Of a DNA stretch of 64,000 nt, positions 33,736-45,394 are shown piece after piece (positions within the stretch are counted from its first letter, which is position 1; every line of letters begins with the position of its first letter). The notes below the pieces were generated by a model. That model had not been told where the DNA came from, ran no database searches, and saw nothing but the letters and a program-made list of their open reading frames with translations. Origin of the DNA: Boswellia sacra (taxonomy: Eukaryota > Streptophyta > Magnoliopsida > Sapindales > Burseraceae); assembly GCA_013180625.2 (NCBI GenBank), contig SNVD02012242.1, positions 1-64,000 on the forward strand, in the 5' to 3' direction. A program made the position numbers and the translations under genes.

Positions 33736-35340
33736 CTAACGAGGAATGGTTAAAGATTGACAAGGTTCATTACCTCTACTTATTACATTTACAGCCGTCG
33801 ACCTAGGTATTTCAAACTTAAAAACAGGCATTTTAGGGGGAAGTGTCGGTAATGGTAACTCAAGATTCAGAACTTGTATAACTTGCCTTATCGATGGTCG
33901 TAGATTACGATCTGAGTGAGCACACCATAATCCGACAACCATCAAACATTCCATCTGCTCGATATCAAAATTCTTACACAATTTATTGTCAGCAATATCA
34001 AGAAGCCTTCTATTTCCATATGCCTCCAAAACCCAAGGTACCAATGAAACTTGGTCTTCCTCATAGTTGTGTTCTACCGATCTTCTGCCACAAGCAATTT
34101 CCAATGCAACGACTCCGAAGGCAAAAACATCTGATTTCTTGCTAGCCTTGCTTATTGCTGTGAGACACTCAGGAGCCATGTAACCCATTGTTCCAGCTAA
34201 TCCAGTGGTTTGTGACCCTTTTGCATGTTCAACAAGTCTAGCTAATCCAAAATCCCCAAGTTTAGCATTGAAATCTGAATCCAACATAATGTTGCTCGAT
34301 TTAATATCTCTATGCAAGACGCAGTGATCTCCTTCTTCGTGTAAATATAGCAACGCCAAGGCGATGTCTTGTACAATCTTATATCTTACCGACCATATCA
34401 ACAAGCTTCTTCCTTTGAAAAGATGAGAATCTAGACTGCCATTAGGCATGAACTCATAAACGAGTATTAGTTCTTTTTCGTGGCACCAACCGAGCAGCTT
34501 AACAGTATTCTTGTGTCTCAATTGACTAATTATCTTGACTTCAGTTTGATACTCCTTGCTCCCTTGTTTAGATCTTCTCGAAATCCTCTTTACAGCAACA
34601 TAGATATTCAAGTTCTTCAAAAATCCTTTATAAACCGCTCCAAACCCACCCTCACCTAGCTTCTGTTCCTCCCCAAAGTTATTGGTTGCATTAACCAACT
34701 CACCATAAGAAAACTTCCTAGGTCCCATTCCATTTTCAAATTCATTGCTAAAAGACACATCAAAGACATGATCATTTTTAAGCTTCATTTTCCGTCTTAA
34801 AACAACCCAAATAAATCCTACACAAACAATAATGGCACATCCAGCGGCAATTAAGCTTACCATTAGTCGTGTTATCTTCTTTCCTCCAGGTAGCGGGACT
34901 GAGTCTGGGGCAGGCGGTTTAGATTCAGGGGCCGGTGGGTCTGTTTCAGAAGCAGGCGGGCGAGAACTGGAGCTCGTTGGTTCTGAGTCATTACTAGGTG
35001 CACTTGGTAGTGCATAAGGAACACCGGAGCTCGTTGGGCCAGAGTCATTACTAGGCGCCCTTGGTAGTACATAAGGAGCACCGGCGTTTTGCGTGCCTGG
35101 TGCTACTATATAAGGAGTTCCATTCGAAGCAGGAGGTACACGACTACTATTTGCAATAACAGTGGAATATTCTTTTCTCGTTACTGTTTGAGGAGGAGGA
35201 GCTGGGTTAGTTTGATTTGTAGTTGCTGCAATCACAGGATTAGCATAACCGAGGAGAAGAGCTAGAGGCATCATGACAAATACATTAATTGTTGACATTT
35301 TATTAAAAAAAAGAAAAAGTGCGAACTCTAAGAAAACCAT
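33736..35340 (-). CDS. receptor kinase C: LecRK-IX-like kinase with a Pro/Ser-rich ectodomain, no CAP domain
   Basis: This is an intact single-exon frame of 534 residues. A hydrophobic N-terminus (residues 1-39; the second Met at 15 gives a more normal signal peptide) precedes a Pro/Ser/Thr-rich ectodomain (40-157) with a repeat, PYVLPRAPSNDSGPTSSG then PYALPSAPSNDSEPTSSS. The membrane span is 159-181. The kinase (about 222-490) is complete, with GEGGFG 229-234, Lys251 in VAVKR, HRD 343-345, DFG 363-365 and APE 389-391, so it is probably an active RD kinase. The kinase matches plasma-membrane L-type lectin receptor kinases of clade IX, and the C-terminal QSLTIPR is shared with gene D. Where its relatives have CAP domains it has only the stalk. 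A one-residue insertion lies after APECLT. The ligand is unknown. A retroelement sits 205 bp upstream. Confidence 0.9.
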   Translation of the reverse strand: MVFLEFALFLFFNKMSTINVFVMMPLALLLGYANPVIAATTNQTNPAPPPQTVTRKEYSTVIANSSRVPPASNGTPYIVAPGTQNAGAPYVLPRAPSNDSGPTSSGVPYALPSAPSNDSEPTSSSSRPPASETDPPAPESKPPAPDSVPLPGGKKITRLMVSLIAAGCAIIVCVGFIWVVLRRKMKLKNDHVFDVSFSNEFENGMGPRKFSYGELVNATNNFGEEQKLGEGGFGAVYKGFLKNLNIYVAVKRISRRSKQGSKEYQTEVKIISQLRHKNTVKLLGWCHEKELILVYEFMPNGSLDSHLFKGRSLLIWSVRYKIVQDIALALLYLHEEGDHCVLHRDIKSSNIMLDSDFNAKLGDFGLARLVEHAKGSQTTGLAGTMGYMAPECLTAISKASKKSDVFAFGVVALEIACGRRSVEHNYEEDQVSLVPWVLEAYGNRRLLDIADNKLCKNFDIEQMECLMVVGLWCAHSDRNLRPSIRQVIQVLNLELPLPTLPPKMPVFKFEIPRSTAVNVISRGNEPCQSLTIPR

Positions 35341-35545
35341 TGGCTTTTAAACTAATATAATCCTCCGTTTGATCATCGTTCACAGATGAATGGAAAGAGC
35401 AATAAGCCGTGTGACAAAGGAGAAGAAATAGTCGTCTCATCTCACATCAAGATAGTCAAGACTTACTATTCTTCTACGCATTGATTTTTCCCATCGTATA
35501 CTACATTACGGCGGTCAAAATAGGATCACCATTTACTTAACTGTA
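35341..35545 (-). promoter_or_regulatory. remaining proximal promoter of gene C, with W-box
   Basis: Only 205 bp lie between the gene C start codon and the 5' LTR of the gag-only retroelement. GGTCAA at 35513-35518 is TTGACC on the gene strand, a W-box for WRKY factors. The rest of the original promoter was displaced 3.3 kb, to beyond 38831. Confidence 0.55.
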
Positions 35546-35994
35546 TGATGTAGGATGTATTAGATTATAAATTAGGGATTTTAATTTTGATTTTAGGGAT
35601 TTTAATAAATTATGGATTTTGACTATTATTAGGATTTTGACTTCCTAAATTGAGAGTAATCCTAATTTGAGTCATTTTCCTAAATTAATAGTTTACTATT
35701 TTATTTAGGATTTAATTTTGGTATTTTCTAGTTAAACTATGATTATGATTCTATTTCCTAATAGGATTTTATTTCCTAATAGAACTAGGCTTTAAAGGTC
35801 CTATAAATAGGAACCTTTAGTTATGTTATTTTCATATTTGATTGTTATTATTTTTTTGATCTTTTAGTAAAAAGATTATTTCTCCCTCAATTTTCACTCT
35901 ACTTCTTCCCCAAATTTCTTCTATTATTTCTCCCCTTTCCTCTGTCTACATCTCCCTCCCTTTCTGTTAACTTGAGGAACCCCGTTCCTCATCA
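35546..35994 (+). repeat. 5' LTR of the gag-only retroelement
   Basis: 449 bp. About eight substitutions and two small indels by eye from the 3' LTR. CCTATAAATAGG near 35801 is a probable TATA region. Confidence 0.9.
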
Positions 35995-36347
35995 ATTGGT
36001 ATCAGAGCGTGGTTTTGATCCCCTCTTATACTATTTATCTTTTAATTTTTGTTCAATCCATAAACCCTAAAACCTCCCACCACCATCAACTTACTTTACC
36101 CCAATTTCATCTTCCATCACCCCTCCACAAAAAAAAAAAAAAAAAAGTTACTGCTCATCCGCGCACTGTTCACAGAGAGTACTGTTCATCGTACACTGTT
36201 CACGGATGTCACTGTTCACCGGAGTTACTGTTCATCAACAGCACATAATTTGGTTTGACCTTCCTGCCCCTTTGACTTTTGTTCTATTTGTTGATTTTGT
36301 GGGTACTTGAGTAATTTTGCATCAATTTAGCCGAATCTTATCCTATT

Positions 36348-38147
36348 ATGATGACTAGAAGCAAGAAAAATCAAACTGAAGATCCTGACATATCTGAAAC
36401 CTCAATCCAACACCCTGAAATATTAGAGACAGTCCAGCTAATGATACAAGCCTCTGAAAATAGGACAAACGTTAGGATTGATGCTTTGGAAAATAGAATG
36501 GACACCATGGATAATAGGGTAGTAGAAATATTAGCAATTGTAAAATCCTTACAAGCTTCTTTTCTCACCATACAAAGCCCTAACTTAGAGCCATCTCCTA
36601 AGCATAAGGATCAAAAGGATAAAGGGATTTTGGGTACAACTCCAAAAAAAGAGGAAACTCTTATAGGTGAAAATAATATCTCTAAGCTAGAAGTTGATCT
36701 TGAAAAAGCCGAAAGTAGCGAGGAGGGTAGTCGTAAACATGTTAAGCATAGTGATAAAGCATTAAAAGATGAGTATGACAATGTCACTAAACATGTTAAA
36801 CAAGATATCCCTAAATTTGATGGTAGGATGGATCCTAATGCATTCTTAGATTGGGTAGCTGCTATAGAGGAATATTTTGGGTGGTTTAACATATCGGATG
36901 AGTTACAAATTCGTCTTGCTAAACTTAAGTTGGTCGGGCTTGCAAAACAACATTGGCAAATTGTAGAGCGAGAGGTAGAGCGTGAAGGGAAAGTTCTTAC
37001 GTGGGATGACATGAAGTCTAGGTTACACAGAAAATATGTACCCCCTACTTACAAAATCCAATTGCTTTCACAAATGTTTAATCTTAAACAAGGATCTTTG
37101 AGTGTCACTGATTACCTACATAAGTTCAATAATCTTATGGTTAGGAGTGGGATTTCTGAAGAGGATGACATCACTAGGTCTAGGTTTATCCATGGGCTCC
37201 GCTTTGATATTCAACGACTAGTTAATTTGCATTCCCCAACGACTTTAGATGAAGCCTACTACAAAGCCATTGAAGTAGAACATTTTCTTCAATATCCTAA
37301 CCCGAAGCAAACTCCCATGCAATCACTTTCATCAAGATCCTTTGAGAACTCAAACACTTTTTCCCAACCCAAGACTACCCAAACAAACACAAATAGGGAA
37401 AGGCCATTTGTCAATTCTAGTTCTTATCCTAGTAATTCCCAAATTGTGTGTCACCATTGTCATGTCAAAGGTCATATTGCTTCTCGTTGTCCTCATCGTA
37501 CTTTAGTGCTAGAAGAAATACATGATCCACCCATAGGAGAGGTTCTTGAATCTTTAGAAGCTACTGATGAAGATTTGGGGTTAGATGATGATATACCTCA
37601 AATTAATGTTGTGAGAAATATTTTAGCCATGCCAAAAAAGGAAGATTGGAGACGTAATAACATTTTTCATACTTTCCTTCCTTGTAAGGGAAGGGTTTGT
37701 AAGTTAGTGATTGATAGTGGAAGTGCTATGAATGTGGTTTCTAAATCTGCAATTTCTAGGCTACAACTTACAACCGAACCCCACCCACATCCTTTTAAAG
37801 TAGCTTGGATTGATAAAACTTCTTTGGATGTCACTGAAAGGTGCTTAGTTCCTCTAATATTTGGATCTTATCATGCCAACATATATTGTGATGTTGTTCC
37901 TATGGATATAGCTCATATTCTTCTTGGAAGACCTTGGCTTTATGACATGAATGTTACCAATCGTGGGAGAGATAACACCTATACTTTTTCTCACAATGGT
38001 ACAACCATCACTTTAAAGCCTGCCAAGCCCACTACCCAAATGTCAAGCAACCATAGCTCTTCAACTTTGCTTCTTCAACCTATGCCCATCCCAAGGCTTG
38101 AATTGCATGTTTTTTTTATCTCGTGTGCCTATGGAATTAACTTTTAG
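36348..38147 (+). CDS. retrotransposon gag-protease protein of the gag-only element
   Basis: A fully open 599-codon frame starts with ATGATG 340 bp inside the primer-binding site. Residues 40-120 are charged and probably helical. Residues 155-318 are the Ty3/gypsy capsid-type gag domain (PKFDGRMDPNAFLDWVAAIE, later DYLHKFNNL and FIHGLR). A CX2CX4HX4C zinc knuckle is at 368-381. A protease-like domain at about 440-540 has the catalytic-type DSG at 456-458 and the ILLGRPWL flap-end motif at 524-531. The protein would form virus-like particles that package element RNA. The absence of stops suggests recent insertion or selection on gag. The C-terminal 40 residues have no recognised domain. Confidence 0.88.
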   Translation: MMTRSKKNQTEDPDISETSIQHPEILETVQLMIQASENRTNVRIDALENRMDTMDNRVVEILAIVKSLQASFLTIQSPNLEPSPKHKDQKDKGILGTTPKKEETLIGENNISKLEVDLEKAESSEEGSRKHVKHSDKALKDEYDNVTKHVKQDIPKFDGRMDPNAFLDWVAAIEEYFGWFNISDELQIRLAKLKLVGLAKQHWQIVEREVEREGKVLTWDDMKSRLHRKYVPPTYKIQLLSQMFNLKQGSLSVTDYLHKFNNLMVRSGISEEDDITRSRFIHGLRFDIQRLVNLHSPTTLDEAYYKAIEVEHFLQYPNPKQTPMQSLSSRSFENSNTFSQPKTTQTNTNRERPFVNSSSYPSNSQIVCHHCHVKGHIASRCPHRTLVLEEIHDPPIGEVLESLEATDEDLGLDDDIPQINVVRNILAMPKKEDWRRNNIFHTFLPCKGRVCKLVIDSGSAMNVVSKSAISRLQLTTEPHPHPFKVAWIDKTSLDVTERCLVPLIFGSYHANIYCDVVPMDIAHILLGRPWLYDMNVTNRGRDNTYTFSHNGTTITLKPAKPTTQMSSNHSSSTLLLQPMPIPRLELHVFFISCAYGINF

Positions 38148-38382
38148 TTCAATGGTTAAAGAGGAAGAATTGTGTGCTTACCGAGGTCATTTCAAGCCTC
38201 CAATGTTTTCTTGTCTCATGCTTGCAGGGCCTATTGTCTTATCCCAGCTCTTGAAGAATTTATGCCATGTACGTGATATACTTGGTCGTTTCCTTGTTCG
38301 TTTGGCACATCCACCTCCGACGCTTTGATGGAGTTTTTCTAGCCAACTCGTCAGGAGTCGAGTTTTTCAAGAGGGAGAGAAT

Positions 38383-38831
38383 TGATGTAGAACGTATTAG
38401 ATTATAAATTAGGGATTTTAATTTTGATTTTAGGGATTTTAATAAATTAGGGATTTTGACTATTATTAGGGATTTTGACTTCCTAAATTGGGAGTAATCC
38501 TAATTTGAGTCATTTTCCTAAATTAATAGTTTACTATTTTATTTAGGATTTAATTTTGGTATTTTCTAGTTAAACTATGATTATGATTCTATTTCCTAAT
38601 AGGATTTTATTTCCTAGTAGAACTAGGCTTTAAAGGTCCTATAAATAGAAACCTTTAGTTATGTTATTTTCAGATTTGATTGTTATTGTTTTTTGATCTT
38701 TTAGTAAAAAGATTATTTCTCCCTCAATTTTCACTCTACTTCTTCCCCAAATTTCTTCTATTATTTCTCCCCTTTCCTCTGTCTACATCTCCCTCCCTTT
38801 CTGTTAACTTGAGGAACCCCGTTCCTCATCA
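38383..38831 (+). repeat. 3' LTR of the gag-only retroelement
   Basis: 449 bp, matching 35546-35994, followed by the CTGTA duplication. Frames predicted in it are not genes. Confidence 0.9.
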
Positions 38832-38937
38832 CTGTAGGCTTTCAATCATTATTTTTTTTTCATTATTTCATAACTGTATATTCATATAAAATGATATAAA
38901 AATATTACTACAGTAAATTAATTTCAATACATAATTT

Positions 38938-38984
<47 letters not shown>

Positions 38985-41611
38985 TATGTGTTAAATACGC
39001 TGGAATTAATTGTCCGATAAAAAGGAAACAAAATTCTTTCCTTTAACATAATTGATATTTTTCATATTGTTTATAATAATAATTAAGTGAAAGAACTGGT
39101 CAAAATATTTCAAGTAAACGGGGAGGACCATATGTAAGGGGGAGTAGGCCTGGCAACAGCTTTACCGAATATTTTAAAAATGTCGATCATAAAGTTAATT
39201 CAATCAGAAAATTTTTACACATCTGCGAACAATAAAAAGGGGTCAACTTTAATTTCACCTCATGCTTGAGGTAATCTTTTGGAATCCCTTATTTTGGTTT
39301 AATTTCATAAAAATTTTGCACCGTTAGTTTTCAACGTAAACAGTAAATCATAGATTTAAATTGATTTTGTCAGTTTTTTTTATTAAAATTAAAAAATTTT
39401 CTTACACGAAATTTATCAAATACATAATCAATAAAAGATAAATATTAATTGCTTAAGGGATATTTTAACAAAAAATTTTGATATGATTTATTAACACAAT
39501 TTTCTAACTCTTAATCTCATCATATGCAATAATTGAAAATGAAAGTCAAAAAATTATATTTAAACTATTGCATTTTGTAAATGAATGACTAGAATTTTGT
39601 GTAAAAAATTTATGTTAAAATCTTTATTCCCTTAAATTAATAATATCTTAAGTTGATAATATTCTGAAAAAATTTAAAAAAAACTGTTATTTTTCCTTCT
39701 CTTTCCGATGTGAATTCTAGTAAATAATTTGTATATATGTAATTATATAGATAATATTAGTAAATTTTAGATTCATAGTATAAGATAATTTTTTGTATTT
39801 TTATAATTTTGAATTTTAACCAGATAACTCTTAAAACTTCCTCATAGAAGTGCAAATCAATATCATTTAACATTAGTTGTAGGATAGGCTATTTGCACCA
39901 AAAAAATTGCTCCCGACCACCCCTCTACCACACCCATTATAAAAATTTAAATGCAAAATTTTAGAGCTATCTCGATATATAATTATCTTTCTTTCTCTTT
40001 AAATTTCAATCAATTACATAATTTTAGATTTAAACACCACATCATCCATTTTTCTTTCTTTCTCTCTACCTTTCAAACACCAAACTAATAAAAATTTGAT
40101 TGATTATTTTGTTGATATAAATTCGAAGAATTTAATAATTTATAGAGGAACAATTAATTAAAATTAAAATCTTCAAAAAGTTTTTTTATGTGTCATGCAT
40201 ATTAGTATTTAAATTTACAAAATGCAAATACATTAAAAAAATTTGCAGAAAAAAAAAGAGTTAAACACATTAAGCTTAAATGACAATTCATTAAAGGTTA
40301 GATTAAAAGGCAAAAATGTCAAAAACCATTAAAATCAAATAATAATCACATAAGTTTACCATAAATATATTTGAAATTAAAGATGGATAATTAATTAAGT
40401 TTACCATAAATATATTTTAAATTGGATACTGAGTGTAACAAAAGATTATCAAAATTACAATTTTGTTCTCATTAATTAAGAGGTGGGGGGATAATGAGAT
40501 AAAATGACGGCTAAATAGAGCTACTCAAAATTTTATTATACAAACCCGTGAAAATTCCAAATGTAACTCTAATTAAATACTTTCTTCTTCTTTTATTGTT
40601 CTATATATAAACATAAAACTGTCTAGAAATGAATCATCGACCGTTTTTCACCTCTTCATTCTCTTATATATTAACTTATTTATAAAACTATTTTAATTTC
40701 GTTTGCATCTTTCAAGATTTTTGTGGTAATTTTACTCACATTGACTTCCACACATATTAAGTTTACCCAACCCATTTGTACGACCCATGGCATGACTTTG
40801 TAAAGAGTGTTTGACATAAGCCAAAATCGATGGCATGACTAGCTCTTAAACAACCAACTTTTGCCAGAAACCATTACATGGTAACACGACCTCCTCGAAT
40901 ACCACTATTCATAGGATTTGAGCATTCTTAAGAAAGCAATACCAATAAGGAGTCTTATTATTTACCAACTTCAGTGAACTCACCGAAACATCAAAGAAAA
41001 TTTAATTTTTGGATAAGAAACTTATATGTTTTAAAATAAAGATATGTCTTTTTTTAAAGAAAAACCAATCATAAAATGTATATATAAAAAGGGTATTGTG
41101 AGTATTATGTAAATATACTTATAAAATTTAATTTTTAAAGAGTAATACTAGGTATACAATCAAGTTATACAACATAACTCGTACAATTTGACATGGCACA
41201 TATTCACTAAATTGGTAAAAATGAAAAATGAATTAAATAATTTTTAGTAAATAAAATAGGATCCACTTATCCTATAAATTTGTATCATGTCAGTTTGTAT
41301 GAGTTAGATTACATAACTTGATTGTATACCTAGCATTATTGATATTTAAATGTATCTTAATTAGGATGGGTTTTCGAAAAGATATCAACACATGCCACAT
41401 CAATGGTAACGATAACAACTTCACTTAAGCATCAAAGTAGACACACGTCAAAATAACAACTACTTTTATCTGCATAAAGCTTACGTAGCAACAACGTTTT
41501 TCTTTTTGTTATTTATTTTATTTTTGTGATTTATAAGAAATTTGGACATATAAAATTTTGGCACAAATATATAAAATTAATCTAATTAGGTTCAATCAAA
41601 ATAAAAGAAAT
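38832..41611. other. AT-rich intergenic DNA
   Basis: No gene is supported in this 2.8-kb stretch. It includes a (TA)20 microsatellite at 38941-38980 and, next to the retroelement, the displaced upstream region of gene C. Confidence 0.5.
38941..38980. repeat. (TA)20 microsatellite
   Basis: Twenty uninterrupted TA units, likely to vary in length between individuals. Confidence 0.95.
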
Positions 41612-43493
41612 AAGACTTGAGTCGCAATATCCTAATTACATGCACAGAATTACACTACAATTAAGTTTAATAAAACCAAATTTCTTAATTACAATCCCAT
41701 ACATATAAATTAAGTAACGACTTATATTTTGTAATATGTAGAATACTATTTAATAAAGTTGCGATTCATTTATCGTAACTCCAGTATTTCATTCTAACTC
41801 TGGGGATTCCGGTCGGGGCAGGAATTGGAGAACTTAAGAATAAATTTACATTTGTTCCCATTCCCAGACACTCTTCATTCTTTTACCCGCAAGGGTCCGT
41901 AATCCATATGAAAAATTATTATCATCCGTGCTGCTGCATCATTAACGCGTGACCAATTGTTTAAATTACTTTATAATTGACGCTGTTATTGGCTAGTCAT
42001 TAAAAAAATGTAAATTATATTGAAATTTGTAGGTTTGAGCGAATTCATGCAAAAAACCGAATCAAACTTGAACGAATGCTAACACTTTCATCCGTTAAAA
42101 CTTGAATGCATCAGCGCCCTGCCCCGGGATAACTTCTATGGTGCGCCAGGCCAGATGTAATTGTTTGACGAAGCGTAATTTTAGCAGTCATTTTTGTTTT
42201 TTTAAATGCAAATTTCAACAAAAAGTTATGCATCATTGGATAAGAATAAATTGAATGGTTAAACTCTTGTTTAAATTATCTGTAATCCAAAAAATAAAAC
42301 TAATTCAACACGAAATATACGGATTGTTTTTGGTTTGAAATTTAACTAGGGTTATTTATGGTTACATTATGATGACACTGAAATTCCGGGCTAGACTCTG
42401 AGCAAATTGCCAACTTGAACACATTGAAAGGCAACCGATCTTAATTTTTAATGAGCTTCGCGGCAATATAGTTGCCGGGTCCAAAAGTTTTCCCCAAGTC
42501 AAAGATGCTCTTAAATGTTGTTGACATTTTCAAAGATGCTGCTTTGAAATAGAGTCATTATATTTAACTCTCATTTTTTAACTTTTCTTCCTCACTTTTA
42601 AATTCAATTAATTAAAAATTTTAAAATTATGTTAAGCTCTCAATAGACTCCAATTAGTTTCCAAATTATCCTTTAATTAAAAATTTAACTTTTTATGTTA
42701 TACGAGCATGTAATTTTCAATTCTTAACAAAATAACAAATATCCTAATGCTTCTTTATTACTCTTTTTGGAGTTTCATGCCTCTAACTTGATGTCATGTG
42801 AAGAATTTTGTTAAACATTACTAATTACAATGGGTATAAAAGAACTTTAATTTTGACGTGGTGAAGGAACAAAATGTAAAATAATAATAATAGTAATAAT
42901 AATAATGATAATAAATTATACAACATTAATCACAATTAACCTATTGATTTAATAAGCAGAAGTGAAAGTGGAAACCAAGTTCTTCCAAGTATTAAAACAG
43001 TTTGATATTTGGATTTTTAAAACGCTAATGCAATTAGCTTTTGTGTTATTGCTGGAAAAGTGAATTAAGCTAATCATTGCCAAGAAAAAAAAATCAATTA
43101 CTTATTGTGGGATTTTTAATTAACGCTTTTTACACAGATCCTTCCCCAGTGCACACCAAATAGGAAAGATCATAAGACTAATAAATTGGCTCGTTTTGGA
43201 CTTTTAGTAACTTTATTTAGGGGTAAAATTGTAACAAAAAAATTAACAATAAAACTGGGCTCTTAACGAATTAAAAAGCGGGGCCTCAAATAAAACTACT
43301 CTTTGAAATATTACCTAGGGGTGAGTCTTTGTTAAAATAATAGGCTGTCCACGCAGAAGGCATATAGATTGTTTCCTTCCAATTCAATTTCTAACTCCCA
43401 CACTCCTCAACATTTATCAAATATAACCTGTTCTTTAGAACTTTTTAACTTGGTTATAGTTTTAATAGGAAAATTTAATTTATGTATAATATC
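41612..43493. repeat. duplicated 3' flank associated with gene D (paralogue of 4830-5938)
   Basis: Collinear with 4830-5938 and the start of 12736-13066, as described for that block. It differs mainly by a 749-bp insertion at 42552-43300. Beyond 43493 the paralogy stops until about 44030. Confidence 0.75.
42552..43300. mobile_element. non-autonomous, probably MULE-type element with 10-bp target duplication
   Basis: The insertion is absent from the paralogous block near 5850. It is flanked by the perfect direct repeat CTTTGAAATA (42542-42551 and 43301-43310), a length close to the 9-11 bp usual for Mutator-like elements. The ends are imperfect inverted repeats: GAGTCATTATATTTAACTCT on the left, and a right end whose reverse complement starts AGTAGTTTTATTTGAGGCCC. 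It has no coding capacity. Confidence 0.7.
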
Positions 43494-44722
43494 CATGTTG
43501 TATTTATTTCATATTTAGTGGACTACCATAAATCATTTTTTATATGGAGTATTTATTGGTTATTGTTAAATATTAAGGAGCATGTTAGGACTCATTGATT
43601 TGTGATCACCGTTTAATAATGAGTCCTTTTCGTTGTACCGAAATCTGGAGTAATATGATGGGGATAAAATGTAATCCAGTATGATTTATTGTAAACCCAT
43701 TATAGGAGGGTCTTTTCGTAAATTAACATCACATAGGAGGACCTTGGCCCCACCCATATATATGCGAAGTGGCACCATTTCACTCAACTTTTTGGACACA
43801 AGGGAAAGGGGGCAGAAATTTTCCATGTCTTTTCTCTTCTTGTAGGACTCGGACTCGTGACCCACCTCTCTCACAACCTGCATAATAAGACACCAAGATC
43901 AACACTCCATATGTATGACTAATTCATCCACTCCAGGTTTGTGTTTGAACCTTTTTTAGCATATGAGAGCTTGATTGAGGTGATCTTTAATTTGGGAATG
44001 GCCTTTGATTTTGGAAACCAATAATCCACACACATGATTAGTTCAATTATAGTTTAATTCAGTGTCGAACTCAGGACTTAGAGTATTATCCAGTCATGTA
44101 TACAAATAAAATTTTTTATTAAATATTTATATTGTATAAAAGAAAGTAAATTGTTATACTTCTTATCATCAAATTAAGAATATGTAATTAAACTTTCTTT
44201 TGATCTTGTAAGTAGATATAAATCAAATAATATAAATAAATATGAAAATGCCACATACTATGCCTAAGGTTTAAGGTAATACCACTCAGAAACAAAGTTT
44301 TATATTTGCATCGTTCCAATCACCAAACCCCAACTAACATTTTCTGCCAAATTTTTTTAGTAATGGTAAAGGGCAAACCAAGAATTTCAATTAAAACAAA
44401 TACTTGACCAATATGTGAATAAAGTACAGATCAAAATTTGTACAAAAAAATGTTAATAAACAACATGAAGAATACGTACCCAGCCAACAACTATTCCACC
44501 AAACCCATCCTTGGCCACAAGCCATCCAAAACAAACAAATTATGAAAGACACTAACCCAGCAGCCAGTAATAACTACTGTAGAGTTTTAAACATTTGCAA
44601 AATAAAAAATTTAAAAATCCAATGAAGAACCCAGTAGCAAGAACTCAACAACGACCAGTAGTCATGAAACTAGAATCCATCCAATGGCCACCAAACGACC
44701 ACCCACCAAATTGAGCGCTGCC

Positions 44723-44753
<31 letters not shown>

Positions 44754-45394
44754 TATCCTGCCACCAAACAAACCCATCAACCCACCAAGCATCACAAACC
44801 GCCATTCACGAGTTTGTCAGCCAACATCGATCCACCGCCACCACGACCACCATAGCTCTGTCAACCACCAAGAATCGTAACATCACCACCCCACAAATTT
44901 GTGAGCCAACACAGATCCGATAAAAAAAAAAATCTCTGACAGAAAAAAACTGTAATCTTAAATCAAAATCTTTTGCAAATAAAAAGTTATAGATCAAATA
45001 AAAAACTGCTTATTTTTTTGCTGCCATAGCGACTCGTATAGAGATTAGAATTAAAATTCGGTAAAAGGAGGTTGCATTTATTTGAGTAGGGTGGCTAGAC
45101 TAGAAACTGATAAGATTGAACTACCACCATATGATTAATTGTGGGTGAACCAAATCAAAGGACATTGGTGGATTGATATTTTCAGATGCCTTTTCCGGAG
45201 TTTGAGAGGAAGGAAAGAAGGGAGGAAAGAGTGAGAAAAGAAGTGGGGCGGTAGACAAAGAAAAGAGAAGGCAAGTAGAGGTGGTGGAGGAAGAGAGAGA
45301 AGGGGAACGAATGTGGAGGAGGAGGCCGTAACCACGGCTGTGGACCTGCGACGGATGAAATTTAGATTGTTTATTAATTTTTAGAGTTTTTAAC
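43494..45394. other. intergenic DNA with an insertion relative to gene A flank
   Basis: About 43494-44029 is absent from the paralogous flank near 12830, so it is a roughly 540-bp insertion of unknown type. ACATGATTAGTTCAATTATAG at about 44030 resumes the shared flank briefly. The rest is AT-rich with a poly-A/(AT) tract at 44722-44756. Frames at 43686-43883 and 44684-44997 show no recognised motif. Confidence 0.5.

Larger units (their letters stand above)
35546..38831 (+). mobile_element. gag-protease-only LTR retrotransposon (TR-GAG type, Ty3/gypsy-derived)
   Basis: LTRs of 449 bp (35546-35994 and 38383-38831; TGATGTAG to CCTCATCA) are nearly identical, and a perfect 5-bp target duplication CTGTA lies at 35541-35545 and 38832-38836. 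A primer-binding site TGGTATCAGAGC is at 35997-36008, and the purine tract AAGAGGGAGAGA is at about 38369-38380. The 2.4-kb interior codes only for gag plus a protease-like domain; reverse transcriptase, RNase H and integrase are absent without a visible scar. This fits the non-autonomous class described in plants as TR-GAG, which would need enzymes from a partner element. Confidence 0.85.

Noticed and set aside
43686..43883. 65-codon minus-strand frame starting MQVVREVGHESESYKK
   Set aside because: No recognised family; it lies in a probable insertion of unknown type. The preserved stretch is too short to support a gene.
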